Notes: generated by a model not told the origin, from the letters alone. Positions 45,359-55,677 are shown, counted from the stretch's first letter. The stretch: 64,000 nt of DNA from Marinobacter salinus (GCF_001854125.1 NZ_CP017715.1:3844001-3908000), one strand, 5' to 3'. Made by a program: numbers and translations.

Positions 45359-45391
45359 ACGGCCAGCGCACTTTCGCTGGCCGTTTTTTTT
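45359..45391 (+). terminator. Partial terminator / attenuator between pqqA and pqqB
   Basis: CGGCCAGCG and CGCTGGCCG form a perfect stem around CACTTT, followed by T8. The pqqB start is only 14 bases beyond the T-run, so read-through is needed for the rest of the operon. It probably sets a high PqqA-to-enzyme ratio. Confidence 0.88.
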
Positions 45392-45404
45392 CGGAGTTCT
45401 TCCA

Positions 45405-46334
45405 ATGCAGATTCACGTCCTCGGCTCCGCTGCCGGCGGTGGCTTCCCCCAGTGGAATTGCAACTGCACCAACTGCGACGGTTTCCGTAGCGGGACCCTC
45501 AACGCCCGCGCTCGCACCCAGTCCTCGATTGCCGTTAGTGAGGATGGTGAACACTGGATTCTGTTTAATGCGTCCCCGGACATCCGTGCCCAGCTGGCTT
45601 CTTTTGCAGCGATGCAGCCAGCACGCACTCTGCGCGACACGGGGATTGATGCCATCCTGCTGATGGACAGTCAGGTGGACCACACCACGGGGTTGTTATC
45701 CCTGCGGGAAGGACTGCCCATGGATGTGTGGTGCACCGAACAGGTTCATGAAGACCTGAGTGGCGGCTTTCCGCTTTTCACCATGCTGAAACACTGGAAC
45801 GGTGGCCTGAACTGGCGGCCGATTGAAGCGTCCGAGCAAACGCCATTTGCTATACCATGCGCGCCGTCGATCCGGCTGACCGCCATTCCGCTCCTGAGCA
45901 ATGCACCGCCCTATTCGCCCCGTCGGGATAACCCCCATCCGGGGGACAACATTGGCATTTTCCTGGAAGATACCCGTACCGGACAGAAGGTGCTATACGC
46001 GCCGGGCCTGGGTGAGCCCGACGAGCGCATTCTGGACTGGATGAGAAAAGCGGATGTGTTGCTGGTCGACGGTACCGTCTGGCATGACGATGAAATGATT
46101 CGCCAGGAAGTGGGGACCAAGACGGGGCAGGCGATGGGGCATCTGGCTCAGAGCGGCCCGGGCGGCATGATCGACGTGCTGGATTCCATGGGTGCCGGTC
46201 GCAAGATTCTCATCCATATCAACAACACCAATCCGATCCTGAACGAAGACTCTCCCGAGCGTGCCGAGCTGACCCGGCATGGTATCGAGGTGTCCTGGGA
46301 CGGAATGCACATAGACTTGTCGGGGCCGCTATGA
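45405..46334 (+). CDS. pqqB: PQQ biosynthesis protein PqqB
   Basis: 309 residues of the metallo-beta-lactamase fold. PqqB acts as an iron-dependent hydroxylase on the tyrosine of the processed precursor. The zinc-site NCNCTNCDG near residue 22 and the metal-ligand region ([19 protein letters not shown]) are present. It overlaps pqqC by 4 bases. Confidence 0.96.
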   Translation: MQIHVLGSAAGGGFPQWNCNCTNCDGFRSGTLNARARTQSSIAVSEDGEHWILFNASPDIRAQLASFAAMQPARTLRDTGIDAILLMDSQVDHTTGLLSLREGLPMDVWCTEQVHEDLSGGFPLFTMLKHWNGGLNWRPIEASEQTPFAIPCAPSIRLTAIPLLSNAPPYSPRRDNPHPGDNIGIFLEDTRTGQKVLYAPGLGEPDERILDWMRKADVLLVDGTVWHDDEMIRQEVGTKTGQAMGHLAQSGPGGMIDVLDSMGAGRKILIHINNTNPILNEDSPERAELTRHGIEVSWDGMHIDLSGPL

Positions 46335-47086
46335 ACGCCATTGCCAATACCGCCATGAACCGTCAGGACTTTGAGCAGGCCCTGCGGGACAAGGGCCGTT
46401 TCTATCACATTCACCACCCGTATCATAAAGCCATGTACGGGGGGCAGTGTACGCCGGAACAGATCCGCGGCTGGGTCGCGAACCGGTACTATTACCAGAT
46501 CAGGATACCCCAGAAAGATGCTGCGATTATGGCCAACTGTCCCGACGCCAGCGTGCGCCGGATGTGGTTGCAGCGGATTCTGGATCACGATGGCCATGAC
46601 GGCGATGCCGGTGGAATCGAAGCCTGGCTGAGCCTGGCTGAAGCCGTTGGCCTTACCCGGGAAGAAGTCATTGACCAGCGCCACGTGCTGCCGGGTGTCC
46701 GGTTTGCCGTGGATGCCTACCTGAATTTTGCCCGCAGGGCCACTTGGCAGGAAGCCGCCTGTTCGTCATTGACCGAGTTGTTTGCCCCGGAGATTCACCA
46801 GTCCCGACTGGACAGCTGGCCCCAGCACTACCCCTGGATCGATGAGGGTGGTTACAGTTATTTCCGCAAACGTTTGTCCGAGGCCCGGCGGGATGTGGAG
46901 CACGGTCTGTCTATTACCCTGGATCATTTCACCACAGCGGCTCAGCAGGCGCGGGCACAGGACATACTGCAATTCAAACTGGACATCCTGTGGTCCATGC
47001 TCGATGCCCTGACCATGGCTTACATGCATAAGACGCCGCCGTTCCATACCGTCACTGACCAGCAAGTCTGGCATCGGGGGCTGTAA
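46331..47086 (+). CDS. pqqC: Pyrroloquinoline-quinone synthase PqqC
   Basis: 251 residues, all-helical, cofactor-free oxidase that closes the ring and performs the final oxidation to PQQ. The family blocks [34 protein letters not shown] and FTSP-like core [20 protein letters not shown] are seen. The start overlaps pqqB; pqqD begins directly after the stop. Confidence 0.97.
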   Translation: MNAIANTAMNRQDFEQALRDKGRFYHIHHPYHKAMYGGQCTPEQIRGWVANRYYYQIRIPQKDAAIMANCPDASVRRMWLQRILDHDGHDGDAGGIEAWLSLAEAVGLTREEVIDQRHVLPGVRFAVDAYLNFARRATWQEAACSSLTELFAPEIHQSRLDSWPQHYPWIDEGGYSYFRKRLSEARRDVEHGLSITLDHFTTAAQQARAQDILQFKLDILWSMLDALTMAYMHKTPPFHTVTDQQVWHRGL

Positions 47087-47362
47087 ATGGAGAGCATGAT
47101 GGCGAGGACCCCGCGATTTCGCCGCGGTTTCAGATTCCAATGGGAGCCAGCACAGGAGTCTTATGTCGTGCTCTATCCGGAAGGCATGGTGAAGCTTAAC
47201 GGTAGTGCTGGCGCTATTCTCAATGAAGTGGATGGTCAGCGCAGCGTCGCAGATATCGTTTCATCACTGGAGCAGAAATTCCCGGATGCAGGTTCACTTG
47301 GCCAGGATGTGGCTGATTTCCTGCAGGATGCCGAGAAGCAACACTGGATCGAACTGACATGA
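47087..47362 (+). CDS. pqqD: PQQ biosynthesis peptide chaperone PqqD
   Basis: 91 residues. PqqD binds PqqA and presents it to the radical-SAM enzyme PqqE. The family motif [16 protein letters not shown] and the terminal helix ([14 protein letters not shown]) are present. Several in-frame ATGs (47087, 47096, 47099) are possible starts; the first adjoins the pqqC stop. It overlaps pqqE by 4 bases. Confidence 0.95.
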   Translation: MESMMARTPRFRRGFRFQWEPAQESYVVLYPEGMVKLNGSAGAILNEVDGQRSVADIVSSLEQKFPDAGSLGQDVADFLQDAEKQHWIELT

Positions 47363-48507
47363 CTGCACCCGCCGCGCCGCAAATGCCACCGTCTGTTGGT
47401 CCGCCACTCTGGCTGCTGGCGGAGCTGACCTATCGCTGCCCGTTGCAGTGCCCCTACTGCTCAAACCCGCTGGACTTTGCCCAGACTGAGAGTGAGTTAA
47501 CCACCGAAGAGTGGGTAAGTGTGCTGCGTCAGGGGCGGGCGATGGGGGCTGCGCAGCTGGGCTTTTCCGGAGGCGAACCGCTGGTGCGCCAGGATTTGCC
47601 GGAATTGATCTCGGAAGCGCGCCACCTGGGTTATTACACCAACCTGATTACCTCTGGTCTCGGGTTGACCGAGGCCAAAGTCGAAGCGTTCGCGGAAGCC
47701 GGACTGGACCATATTCAGGTCAGTTTTCAGGCCTCTGATCCTGAGCTCAATAACGCGGTGGCGGGTTCGCGAAAGGCATTTGACCAGAAGTTGGCCATGG
47801 CCCGGGCCGTCAAGGAAGCGGGCTACCCCATGGTGCTCAATTTCGTTATTCATCGGCACAACATCCACCAGATGAACGACATCATCAGTCTGTGTGACCG
47901 GTTGGGGGCCGACTATGTCGAGCTGGCTACCTGTCAGTACTACGGCTGGGCCTTCGAGAACCGGGAGGGCCTGATGCCCTCTAAAGCCCAGCTCGAAAAG
48001 GCTGAGGCAGAGGTGAACGACTATCGGCGTCGACTCGAGGCTGACGGGTCGCTGATGAAGCTGATTTTCGTGACCCCTGATTATTATGAGGAACGCCCCA
48101 AGGCGTGCATGAACGGGTGGGGCAGCCTGTTCCTGACCGTGGCACCGGATGGAACTGCATTGCCATGCCACAGTGCCCGTCTGCTGCCTATCGAGTTCCC
48201 CAACGTCCGCGATATGGAACTCAGGAGCATCTGGTATGACAGCCCCGGCTTTAATCACTACCGCGGCGACAGCTGGATGCCGGAACCCTGCCGCTCATGT
48301 GATGAGAAGGGCAAAGACTTTGGCGGTTGCCGTTGCCAGGCTTACCTGTTGACAGGCAACGCGGATAACGCCGACCCGGTGTGCAGCAAATCTCCGCATC
48401 ATGATCGGATTCTTGCGGCCAGGAGGGCCGCGGACCATGCCACGGCGGGCATTGAAGAGCTGACCTTCCGAAATGCGAACAACTCACGGCTATTCTTCCG
48501 GGGCTGA
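47359..48507 (+). CDS. pqqE: PqqA peptide cyclase PqqE (radical SAM)
   Basis: 382 residues. PqqE forms the Glu-Tyr carbon-carbon bond in PqqA. The SAM-cluster motif is CPLQCPYC (CxxxCxxC) near residue 28. The SPASM-type C-terminal cysteines for auxiliary clusters appear in [24 protein letters not shown]. The 3' end overlaps the peptidase gene by 35 bases. Confidence 0.97.
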   Translation: MTAPAAPQMPPSVGPPLWLLAELTYRCPLQCPYCSNPLDFAQTESELTTEEWVSVLRQGRAMGAAQLGFSGGEPLVRQDLPELISEARHLGYYTNLITSGLGLTEAKVEAFAEAGLDHIQVSFQASDPELNNAVAGSRKAFDQKLAMARAVKEAGYPMVLNFVIHRHNIHQMNDIISLCDRLGADYVELATCQYYGWAFENREGLMPSKAQLEKAEAEVNDYRRRLEADGSLMKLIFVTPDYYEERPKACMNGWGSLFLTVAPDGTALPCHSARLLPIEFPNVRDMELRSIWYDSPGFNHYRGDSWMPEPCRSCDEKGKDFGGCRCQAYLLTGNADNADPVCSKSPHHDRILAARRAADHATAGIEELTFRNANNSRLFFRG

Positions 48508-50389
48508 CCAGGTCCCGGCCTCTCTGACTTCGGGCGACTCTGCGCCCTGTTTGTCTGCCTGGGACGCTGCATCGTCGCTTCGGCAGTTCGGGGATCTTTC
48601 GGTATCGGAGCGGGGTGTGTTCTGGCTGACTTTTGAGCCGAGCGTTGGCGGGACCGTTATTACCGCACTGGATGCCGGAGGCTCCTGCCGACCGCTTGAC
48701 CAGTCCCTGGCCATTCGCAGCCGGGTTAACGGGTATGGAGGCGGAGCACTTTGTGCTGGCAGCGATTGCCTGTATGCCGTGTCTGAGGAGCAACAGATTG
48801 TTCGCCTTGACCTGGCCAGTCACAAGAGCCAGGTGCTGGCAGGCAGTGGCCCGGACTGCTTTGGCGGGTTAGTCGCCGATACCGCGCGTCAGCGCGTTCT
48901 GGCAGTGCGTGAAACAGCAGCCGGGCAGCAGTTGGTTGCGGTTGATAATCAGGGCTGTCTGGAGCTTCTGCATCAGGGCGAAGACTTTTATGGTGCTCCG
49001 GTACTTTCCTCCGACGGCCGGCAAATTGCCTGGATTTCCTGGCAATTGCCGGACATGCCCTGGATCCGGTCCACGCTCTGGACCGCTGCGCTGGATGAAC
49101 AGGGAGTTCTTGGCGATGCCCGGGCGTGGTCAGCACCCATTGATGGCAGTATCCAGCAGCCGGTGTTTGACGGCGACGATTTGTGGGTGCTGTCGGACCA
49201 CGACGGCTGGTGGCAGCCCTTTCGTTTCGTAGCCCATCACGGCATCGGCGTCTGGCTGAAGGGGGAAGCGCCCGATCTTGATCATGCCAGTGCACCATGG
49301 CAATTGGGGGAGCACCATCACTGCCATTTTCCTGGGGGTGGCTGGCTGCGGGTCAGGTACAGCCAGGGCGGTGGTGAACTTTGGCTCAGGCAACCGGGCG
49401 CGCGTGAGCCGGTTCGTCTGGCACGGGCATACGGTGACTTTCGTTGCCTCCAGACGTATGGGGAATGCATCTACTGCATAGCACGTTCCGCTAACACGAT
49501 GGACGCTGTGCTACAGATCCATCCCGAAACCGGAGAGGTAAACGTTCTGGCCGGAGGCGAGCCGCCCTGGTCAAGCCGGAGTGTCGTGCAGCCCCTTCGG
49601 TTCGAGATCCCGTCCGATGAGGCAGTGGAGTTTCCGGTATCCGGTTTTTTCTACTGTCAGAAGACGCCGGGCGATGCGCCACCTGCGTTGATTCTTATTG
49701 CCCACGGGGGGCCGACATCCGCTGCGTATCCGGTATTCAACCCACAGGTCCAGTTCTGGTGCCAGCGGGGCTTTGCTGTTGCCGAGGTGAATTATCGGGG
49801 CAGCAGCGGGTTTGGCCGGGCTTACCGGATGGCACTGGCCGGCCGTTGGGGTGAGGCGGACGTGGAAGACATGGAGCGTGCCGCTGATCACCTTTCCGGC
49901 CATGGCCTTGCCAGCCGGGAGAAGGTGTTTATTCAGGGGCGCAGTTCCGGTGGCTACACCGCACTCATGGCAATGATCCAGAGTGACCGTTTTGCCGGAG
50001 GTGCCAGCCTCTTCGGTGTCACCGACCCGTTAAGGTTGCGCGCCATGACTCACCGCTTCGAATCCGGCTATCTGGATTGGTTGCTCGGTTCACCGGCAGC
50101 CTTCCCTGACCGCTGGCACGAACGTACGCCGTTGAATCGTGCCGCAGCTATTTCTGCCCCCGTAATCTTTTTTCAGGGCGGGCGGGATCAGGTGGTGGTG
50201 CCGGAGCAGACCCGGGCTATGGTCTCTGCGATCAAGGCCGCGGGCGGATTTCCGCAACTGCATTGGTTCGAGGAAGAAGGTCATGGCTTTCGCCAGCAGG
50301 CCAACCAGGCGGGCGTGCTCGAATGGTTGTTCAGTTTTTACCGAAAACATAGCCTAAAGGCCGATGATCACGCTGAACACTTGAGTTAG
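48473..50389 (+). CDS. pqqH: S9 prolyl-oligopeptidase family peptidase PqqH
   Basis: 638 residues: a beta-propeller-like N-terminal region (about 30-370) and an alpha/beta hydrolase domain (about 375-630). The nucleophile sits in GRSSGG, the Asp in GGRDQVV and the His in EEGHGF. It corresponds to PqqH next to pqqE in Pseudomonas, where it is thought to help cleave the PQQ precursor or its remnants. The ATG lies 35 bases inside pqqE and lacks a strong ribosome site, fitting coupling to pqqE translation. No signal peptide is seen. Confidence 0.88.
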   Translation: MRTTHGYSSGADQVPASLTSGDSAPCLSAWDAASSLRQFGDLSVSERGVFWLTFEPSVGGTVITALDAGGSCRPLDQSLAIRSRVNGYGGGALCAGSDCLYAVSEEQQIVRLDLASHKSQVLAGSGPDCFGGLVADTARQRVLAVRETAAGQQLVAVDNQGCLELLHQGEDFYGAPVLSSDGRQIAWISWQLPDMPWIRSTLWTAALDEQGVLGDARAWSAPIDGSIQQPVFDGDDLWVLSDHDGWWQPFRFVAHHGIGVWLKGEAPDLDHASAPWQLGEHHHCHFPGGGWLRVRYSQGGGELWLRQPGAREPVRLARAYGDFRCLQTYGECIYCIARSANTMDAVLQIHPETGEVNVLAGGEPPWSSRSVVQPLRFEIPSDEAVEFPVSGFFYCQKTPGDAPPALILIAHGGPTSAAYPVFNPQVQFWCQRGFAVAEVNYRGSSGFGRAYRMALAGRWGEADVEDMERAADHLSGHGLASREKVFIQGRSSGGYTALMAMIQSDRFAGGASLFGVTDPLRLRAMTHRFESGYLDWLLGSPAAFPDRWHERTPLNRAAAISAPVIFFQGGRDQVVVPEQTRAMVSAIKAAGGFPQLHWFEEEGHGFRQQANQAGVLEWLFSFYRKHSLKADDHAEHLS

Positions 50390-50410
50390 ACTCTCGGGTA
50401 TTCCTATAAA
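50381..50410 (+). promoter_or_regulatory. Candidate sigma-70 promoter for ercA
   Basis: TTGAGT, an 18-base spacer and TATAAA overlap the end of pqqH and would start a transcript about 17 bases ahead of ercA. No terminator separates pqqH from ercA, so ercA may also be read from the pqq operon. Confidence 0.4.
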
Positions 50411-50433
50411 AACAAACTGTCGAGTACACCCCG

Positions 50434-51597
50434 ATGAGCCACGACATTTCCTCACTGCGCAAGTTTGTTTCGCCCGAAATTGTGTTTGGCGCCGGTTCCC
50501 GCAAGTCGGTCGCCAATTTTGCCAGCAATTTCGGCGCCCGCCATGTGCTTCTGGTATCGGACCCGGGCGTGGCGGCTGCTGGCTGGGTTAATCAGATTGT
50601 TACCCTGTTAACCGAAGCGGGAATCCGCTCGACGGTGTTTACCGGTGTCTCGCCGAACCCCAAGGTGGAGGAGGTGATGACCGGTGCCGAGCTCTACCGG
50701 GCCAGTGAATGCGACGTCATTGTGGCCATTGGTGGCGGCAGCCCCATGGATTGCGCCAAGGGTATCGGAATTGTCGCAACCCACGGGCGGAATATTCTGG
50801 AATTTGAGGGAGTGGACACCATCACCAATCCGCCGCCACCCCTCATCCTGATTCCAACCACGGCAGGCACCTCGGCTGATGTTTCCCAGTTTGCGATCAT
50901 TTCCGACCCTGACCGCCGGTTCAAGTTTTCCATTATCAGCAAGGCGGTGGTTCCGGACGTCTCCCTGATTGACCCGGAAGTAACGGAAACCATGGATGCC
51001 TACCTGACCGCCTGCACCGGCGTGGATGCCCTGGTTCACGCCATTGAGGCGTTTGTTTCCACCGGCAGTGGTCCGCTCACCGATACCCATGCACTGGAAG
51101 CGATCCGGCTTATCAATCGTCATCTTGAGCCACTGGTGAGCAATACCGCAGATCCGTTCCTGAGGGAGCAGATCATGCTGGCGTCAATGCAGGCGGGGCT
51201 GGCCTTTTCCAATGCGATTCTCGGCGCGGTGCATGCTATGTCCCACAGTCTGGGCGGTTTCCTGGATCTGCCCCATGGCCTGTGCAACGCCTTGCTGCTG
51301 GAGCACGTGGTGGCTTATAACTTTGACTCAGCCGAGGATCGTTTCCGCAGAGTGGCTGAAGCCATGGATATTGATACCCGCGGCATGGGTAAAGCCGAGA
51401 TCAAGAAGCGCCTGATGGGCCGGATTATCGATCTGAAGAAAAAAGTGGGTCTGGAAGCCAGGCTTGCGCAACTGGGCGTAACCGTGTCGGACATACCCTA
51501 TCTGTCGGGGTTTGCTCTGCAAGACCCGTGCATTCTCACCAACCCGCGCAAGTCGTCGTTGCGGGATGTCCAGGTCGTCTATGAAGAAGCCCTCTGA
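50434..51597 (+). CDS. ercA: Iron-containing alcohol dehydrogenase ErcA
   Basis: 387 residues of the group-III Fe-ADH family. Cofactor-binding GGGSPMDCAKG and PTTAGTSADVSQF, and the metal-binding region AVHAMSHSLGGFLDLPHG with paired His, are present. In Pseudomonas aeruginosa the homologue ErcA is a regulatory element of ethanol oxidation, not the main enzyme. The gene ends inside the start of the hybrid kinase ErcS (17-base overlap), supporting a sensor-partner role. Confidence 0.92.
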   Translation: MSHDISSLRKFVSPEIVFGAGSRKSVANFASNFGARHVLLVSDPGVAAAGWVNQIVTLLTEAGIRSTVFTGVSPNPKVEEVMTGAELYRASECDVIVAIGGGSPMDCAKGIGIVATHGRNILEFEGVDTITNPPPPLILIPTTAGTSADVSQFAIISDPDRRFKFSIISKAVVPDVSLIDPEVTETMDAYLTACTGVDALVHAIEAFVSTGSGPLTDTHALEAIRLINRHLEPLVSNTADPFLREQIMLASMQAGLAFSNAILGAVHAMSHSLGGFLDLPHGLCNALLLEHVVAYNFDSAEDRFRRVAEAMDIDTRGMGKAEIKKRLMGRIIDLKKKVGLEARLAQLGVTVSDIPYLSGFALQDPCILTNPRKSSLRDVQVVYEEAL

Positions 51598-53338
51598 CCC
51601 GCAGGACAGTGGCTATGGAATTGGCGATCTGCTTGGTCTGGGAAGCCAGTCCGTCCGCAAGAACTATTATCCGGCCCTCCAGGAGCGGATTGACGAGCTG
51701 GAACAGGAGCGCAACCGATATAAATGGCTGTTTGAGAACGCCCTTCACGGCATCTTTCAGGCAAATCTGCGCGGTGGTTTCGTCGCCTGCAACCAGGCCA
51801 TGGCCCGGATATGCGGATACGAAAATGCGGACGACCTTAAGCGCCGGGTAATCCGGCTGCGCGAGCAGCTGTTTTGCAGTGCCGCCGAGTTTGATGCCGT
51901 GCGTCAGGAATTGCTCGACAACGGCAGCCTCAGCGCCCGGGAAACCCGGTTGCGGCGGGCGGACCAGACGCCTGTTTATGTGGCGATTACACTGTTGCGG
52001 CGGCCCGATCTCGGTCCGGAAGTGGTGGAAGCCTTTGTGGCGGACATCACCGAGCGTGTTCAGGCGCGTCATAAACTGGAGCAGCTCAACCTCGATCTTG
52101 AGCACAGGGTGGAGGAACGAACCGAGGCTTTGCAGAATGCCAACGTCGGCCTGCGATATCAGATTGAAGAACGGGAAAAGGTGGAGCGTGAACTCGTTCT
52201 GGCCATGGAATTGGCGCAGGATGCCAATCGCAGCAAAGATAAATACCTGGCTGCTGCCAGCCACGACCTGCTACAGCCCCTGAACGCGGCCCGTCTGATG
52301 ATCTCTGCATTACAGGACAGCCACCTGCCTGAGCAGGAAAGCCGGATGGTACACCAGGTGCACCGGGCCCTTGAGGGGGCGGAGGATCTGCTGGCGGATC
52401 TGCTGGATATCTCCAAGCTTGATCAGCAAGCCATGCAGCCGGACCTGACATTCACGGATCTGGCAGAACTCCTGAAAGGCCTTGGCGAGGAGTTCGATGC
52501 TGTGGCCACCAACGCCGGCCTGGATTTCCGGGTCCACACCCGGCCGGCACTGGTAAGAACCGACCACCGCATGCTTATTCGCATCGTCCGTAACCTGCTT
52601 AGCAACGCCTTCCGCTATACCCGGGCTGGCGGTGTGTTGTTGGCTCTTCGAATCCGCGGTGACCAGCTCCGGATCGAGATCTGGGACACCGGAGTGGGTA
52701 TTGAGTCCAACAAGCTGAGAGATATCTTTACTGAATTTCATCAGTTGTTGCCACAGGGTACCGGGGGCCGTCAGGGCGTCGGCCTGGGACTGGCCATTGT
52801 TGAACGAATGGCCAGAGTGCTCGGATACCAGGTAGATGTGACGTCACGGCCGGGACAGGGCTCCCGGTTTGTGGTCAGCCTGCCCCTGGAACAGGCAGCC
52901 ACGCACGCGGTTCCGTCAAAGCCACAGGGGTTCGACGCGTTTAACGGAGGACTTGAGGGTGCGCGGGTGCTGGTCATTGATAACGAGCCTGCCGTCCTTG
53001 AGAGTATGAACCTGCTGCTGCAACGCTGGGGTTGTTCGGTACTGACCGCCGCCGCTGAATCTGAGGCGTTGGCCATACTGGATCGGCTTAGCGCGGATGA
53101 GGCGCCCTCGGTCATTCTGGCCGACTATCACCTCGACAACGACCTGACTGGCTGTGAGGCCATTCACGCAGTGCGTCGTGCACTCGGGCTCGATATTCCG
53201 GCCGCGGTGATTACCGCCGATCGCAGCGATGAGACCCGGCAGCTGATGCGTACCCAAAACCTCCCGATTCTGAACAAACCGGTCAAACCGAACCGGTTGC
53301 GGGCATTGCTCACAAGCCTCTTGTCCAGCCCCGGATAA
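51581..53338 (+). CDS. ercS: PAS hybrid sensor histidine kinase ErcS
   Basis: 585 residues, cytoplasmic: a coiled coil (LQERIDELEQERNRYKWLFENAL), one PAS domain (about 55-160), a second coiled coil, a DHp domain (ASHDLLQPLNAARL, His228), an HATPase domain (NLLSNAFRYT, VGLGLAIVERM) and a receiver (VILADYHLDND, Asp515). It is paralogous to the kinase at 13818-16097 across kinase and receiver. The ATG lies within the last codons of ercA. No DNA-binding regulator adjoins it; the ErdR-like protein at 16146 is a candidate target. Confidence 0.9.
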   Translation: MKKPSDPQDSGYGIGDLLGLGSQSVRKNYYPALQERIDELEQERNRYKWLFENALHGIFQANLRGGFVACNQAMARICGYENADDLKRRVIRLREQLFCSAAEFDAVRQELLDNGSLSARETRLRRADQTPVYVAITLLRRPDLGPEVVEAFVADITERVQARHKLEQLNLDLEHRVEERTEALQNANVGLRYQIEEREKVERELVLAMELAQDANRSKDKYLAAASHDLLQPLNAARLMISALQDSHLPEQESRMVHQVHRALEGAEDLLADLLDISKLDQQAMQPDLTFTDLAELLKGLGEEFDAVATNAGLDFRVHTRPALVRTDHRMLIRIVRNLLSNAFRYTRAGGVLLALRIRGDQLRIEIWDTGVGIESNKLRDIFTEFHQLLPQGTGGRQGVGLGLAIVERMARVLGYQVDVTSRPGQGSRFVVSLPLEQAATHAVPSKPQGFDAFNGGLEGARVLVIDNEPAVLESMNLLLQRWGCSVLTAAAESEALAILDRLSADEAPSVILADYHLDNDLTGCEAIHAVRRALGLDIPAAVITADRSDETRQLMRTQNLPILNKPVKPNRLRALLTSLLSSPG

Positions 53339-53415
53339 CACTTTCTCCCACCTGCGATTTCGATGTAACCGTCTACACTTATCCTGAACGACCACCACAG
53401 GATGAGGTTACTGCT

Positions 53416-53700
53416 ATGAATGCTCACGAAAGCGGTCTCACCAATCATGAAGTTACCATCTGCCTTGCCGGCGGCGCTGTGCTCGGTCCTTTCAATGCGA
53501 CCTGGAGCAAGGATGAGGGCGGGGATGTGCGGGAACTTGTGCGCGAATACGATGCCTATCTCCAGGGGGAGAAACAGCATCGCTTCAAGTTTCACCTGCA
53601 CGATACCTACACCAATACGGTCCATACCCTGATTCTCAACTTTGAACAGGTGACCGGGGTTTGTGATCATGTCCGGCTCAGATCACAGAACGGTGGCTGA
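53416..53700 (+). CDS. Small conserved protein of unknown function
   Basis: 94 residues, soluble, acidic and His-rich in the second half (HRFKFHLHDTYTNTVHTLILNF). No signal peptide or membrane segment, and I do not recognise the family. It has its own start behind GATGAGG and stands alone between ercS and fumC on the same strand. Codon usage looks like its neighbours, so it is probably a real gene. Confidence 0.6.
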   Translation: MNAHESGLTNHEVTICLAGGAVLGPFNATWSKDEGGDVRELVREYDAYLQGEKQHRFKFHLHDTYTNTVHTLILNFEQVTGVCDHVRLRSQNGG

Positions 53701-53762
53701 TACAAAGCCCGGACCGTTCTGTACACGCAGACGACCCGATATGCGCACAGACAGGAGGGAGC

Positions 53763-55139
53763 ATGAGCGAATACAGAACGGAAAAAGACAGCCTTGGTGA
53801 GGTTCGCGTTCCTGCAGATGCGCTCTGGGGTGCCCAGACCCAGCGGGCCGTCGAAAATTTCCCGGTTAGCGGGCAGCCTGTGCCCAAAGCGTTCATTGCC
53901 GCAGTGGCTCATGTCAAACAGGCTGCAGCCGAGGCCAACACCAGTCTTGGATTGCTCGATAATGAGCGCCGGGACGCGATTGTCGATGCCTGTCGGACGT
54001 TGATTAACGGCGAATACGTTGATCAGTTTCCGGTAGACCGGTATCAGACCGGTTCCGGCACCAGTACCAATATGAACGCCAACGAAGTCATTTCGGCAAT
54101 CGCCCGCAAGCACGGTGCCGAGGTGCACCCCAACGATCATGTCAACATGAGTCAAAGCTCCAATGATGTGATTCCCACAGCGATTCATGTCAGTTCGGTG
54201 ATAGCCACCAAGCAACAATTGATTCCTGCGCTGACACACCTCCGAGGCGTTATCTACGAGCGTGAGGCCATTTTTTCGGAGCAGGTGAAGACCGGGCGAA
54301 CCCATTTGATGGATGCCATGCCGGTGACATTGGGCCAGGAGCTCAGGACGTGGCGGGAGCAGTTGGTGGCGGTGGAAAAGCGGGTTGAAGCGGCGGTCGA
54401 TGAACTGCTCGCCGTGCCTCAGGGTGGAACGGCGGTTGGCACCGGGGTGAATGCCGCACCGGAGTTCGCCGACCAGTTTATCCGGTTTCTTAAGTCGAAC
54501 ACCGGCTATCCGTTCTCCTCACTGGAGCACAAGTTTGTGGGCCAGAGCGCGGTGGACGGCCCGGTTGCGCTGTCTGCCCAACTCAGGGGTGTGGCGATCG
54601 TGCTTACGAAGATTGCCAACGATTTGCGCTGGATGAATAGTGGCCCTATCCATGGCCTTGCGGAAATAAGCCTGCCAGCGTTGCAGCCTGGTAGCAGTAT
54701 CATGCCCGGTAAGGTCAACCCGGTTATTCCGGAATCTGTGGCCATGGTGGGTGCCCAGGTGATGGGCCTTGACAGTGCTGTGGCAATCGCCGGCCAGTCC
54801 GGCAATTTCCAGCTTAACGTTATGTTGCCTCTTGTTGGCAGTAACCTGATCGATATGACAGATCTGCTCAGTAACGCGTCGAACATGTTGGCTGACAAGG
54901 CAATCCGGGATTTCACGGTAAATACCGAGACCCTTGATGCCGGCGTTGGTCGCAATCCGGTGCTGGTTACTGCGCTGAATCCGGAGATTGGCTACAGCCT
55001 CGCGGCGGATATCGCCAAGGAAGCCTATCGCACCGGTCGGCCGGTGATTGACGTGGCGGAGGAGCGAAGTGGTCTCAGCCGGAAGCGGCTGGAAGAGCTG
55101 ATGGACCCTCTGAAGCTGACTCGTGGTGGGCTCGCCTGA
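53763..55139 (+). CDS. fumC: Class II fumarate hydratase FumC
   Basis: 458 residues. It interconverts fumarate and malate in the TCA cycle without an iron-sulfur cluster. The signature GSSIMPGKVNPVIPE is present, with TGSGTSTNMNANEV, SQSSNDVIPTAIHV and KTGRTHLMDAMPVTLGQE. The ATG follows AGGAGG. The next gene starts 56 bases beyond the stop. Confidence 0.95.
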   Translation: MSEYRTEKDSLGEVRVPADALWGAQTQRAVENFPVSGQPVPKAFIAAVAHVKQAAAEANTSLGLLDNERRDAIVDACRTLINGEYVDQFPVDRYQTGSGTSTNMNANEVISAIARKHGAEVHPNDHVNMSQSSNDVIPTAIHVSSVIATKQQLIPALTHLRGVIYEREAIFSEQVKTGRTHLMDAMPVTLGQELRTWREQLVAVEKRVEAAVDELLAVPQGGTAVGTGVNAAPEFADQFIRFLKSNTGYPFSSLEHKFVGQSAVDGPVALSAQLRGVAIVLTKIANDLRWMNSGPIHGLAEISLPALQPGSSIMPGKVNPVIPESVAMVGAQVMGLDSAVAIAGQSGNFQLNVMLPLVGSNLIDMTDLLSNASNMLADKAIRDFTVNTETLDAGVGRNPVLVTALNPEIGYSLAADIAKEAYRTGRPVIDVAEERSGLSRKRLEELMDPLKLTRGGLA

Positions 55140-55194
55140 GCTCTTTGAGTGGCAACCGGACAGATGCGGTACTGTTGCACAGGAGGCGCGGCAC

Positions 55195-55677
55195 TTGCTG
55201 ATATACCTGGAGTTGTTCGTAATGCTGGTGCTGGCCAACGGTGCTCCGGTGGTCGCCTCGCGCGTGCTCAAAGGCCATTGGGGCGAGCCGGTTGATGGCG
55301 GTCGGCTATGGAAAGATGGCCGTCCGATACTGGGCGCCAGTAAAACATGGCGGGGACTGGTGTCTGGCTCGCTAAGCTGTGCCCTGTTTTCGCTGATCAC
55401 CGGCCTGGGTTTCATTTTCGGGTTTTTGTTCGGGTTGCTGGGCTTGCTGGGTGACCTCATCAGCAGCTTCACCAAGCGCCGCCTCGGGCTTCAATCAAGC
55501 TCCAGGGCCCTGGTCCTGGATCAGGTTCCGGAGGCGGCTCTGCCCATGGTTATGGCGGTATTCTGGCTGGGTGTGGGGTGGGGACCTTCGGTTCTGATTG
55601 TTGTCTTCTTCACCCTGTCGAACATTTTTTTCTCCCCATTACTGTATCGCCTTGGCATCCGGCGTCAGCCTCATTAA
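55195..55677 (+). CDS. CDP-archaeol synthase-like (CarS/DUF46) membrane protein
   Basis: 160 residues with four or five membrane helices. The opening (MLVLANGAPVVASRVL), the KTWRGLVSG block and LGDLISSFTKRRLGL...LDQVPEA match the bacterial CarS-like relatives of CDP-alcohol cytidylyltransferases. The archaeal enzyme activates archaeol with CTP; what the bacterial form activates is unknown. A TTG at 55195 behind a perfect AGGAGG is preferred. An upstream ATG at 55123 would overlap fumC and lacks such a site. The gene converges with a metallophosphoesterase gene. Confidence 0.72.
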   Translation: MLIYLELFVMLVLANGAPVVASRVLKGHWGEPVDGGRLWKDGRPILGASKTWRGLVSGSLSCALFSLITGLGFIFGFLFGLLGLLGDLISSFTKRRLGLQSSSRALVLDQVPEAALPMVMAVFWLGVGWGPSVLIVVFFTLSNIFFSPLLYRLGIRRQPH

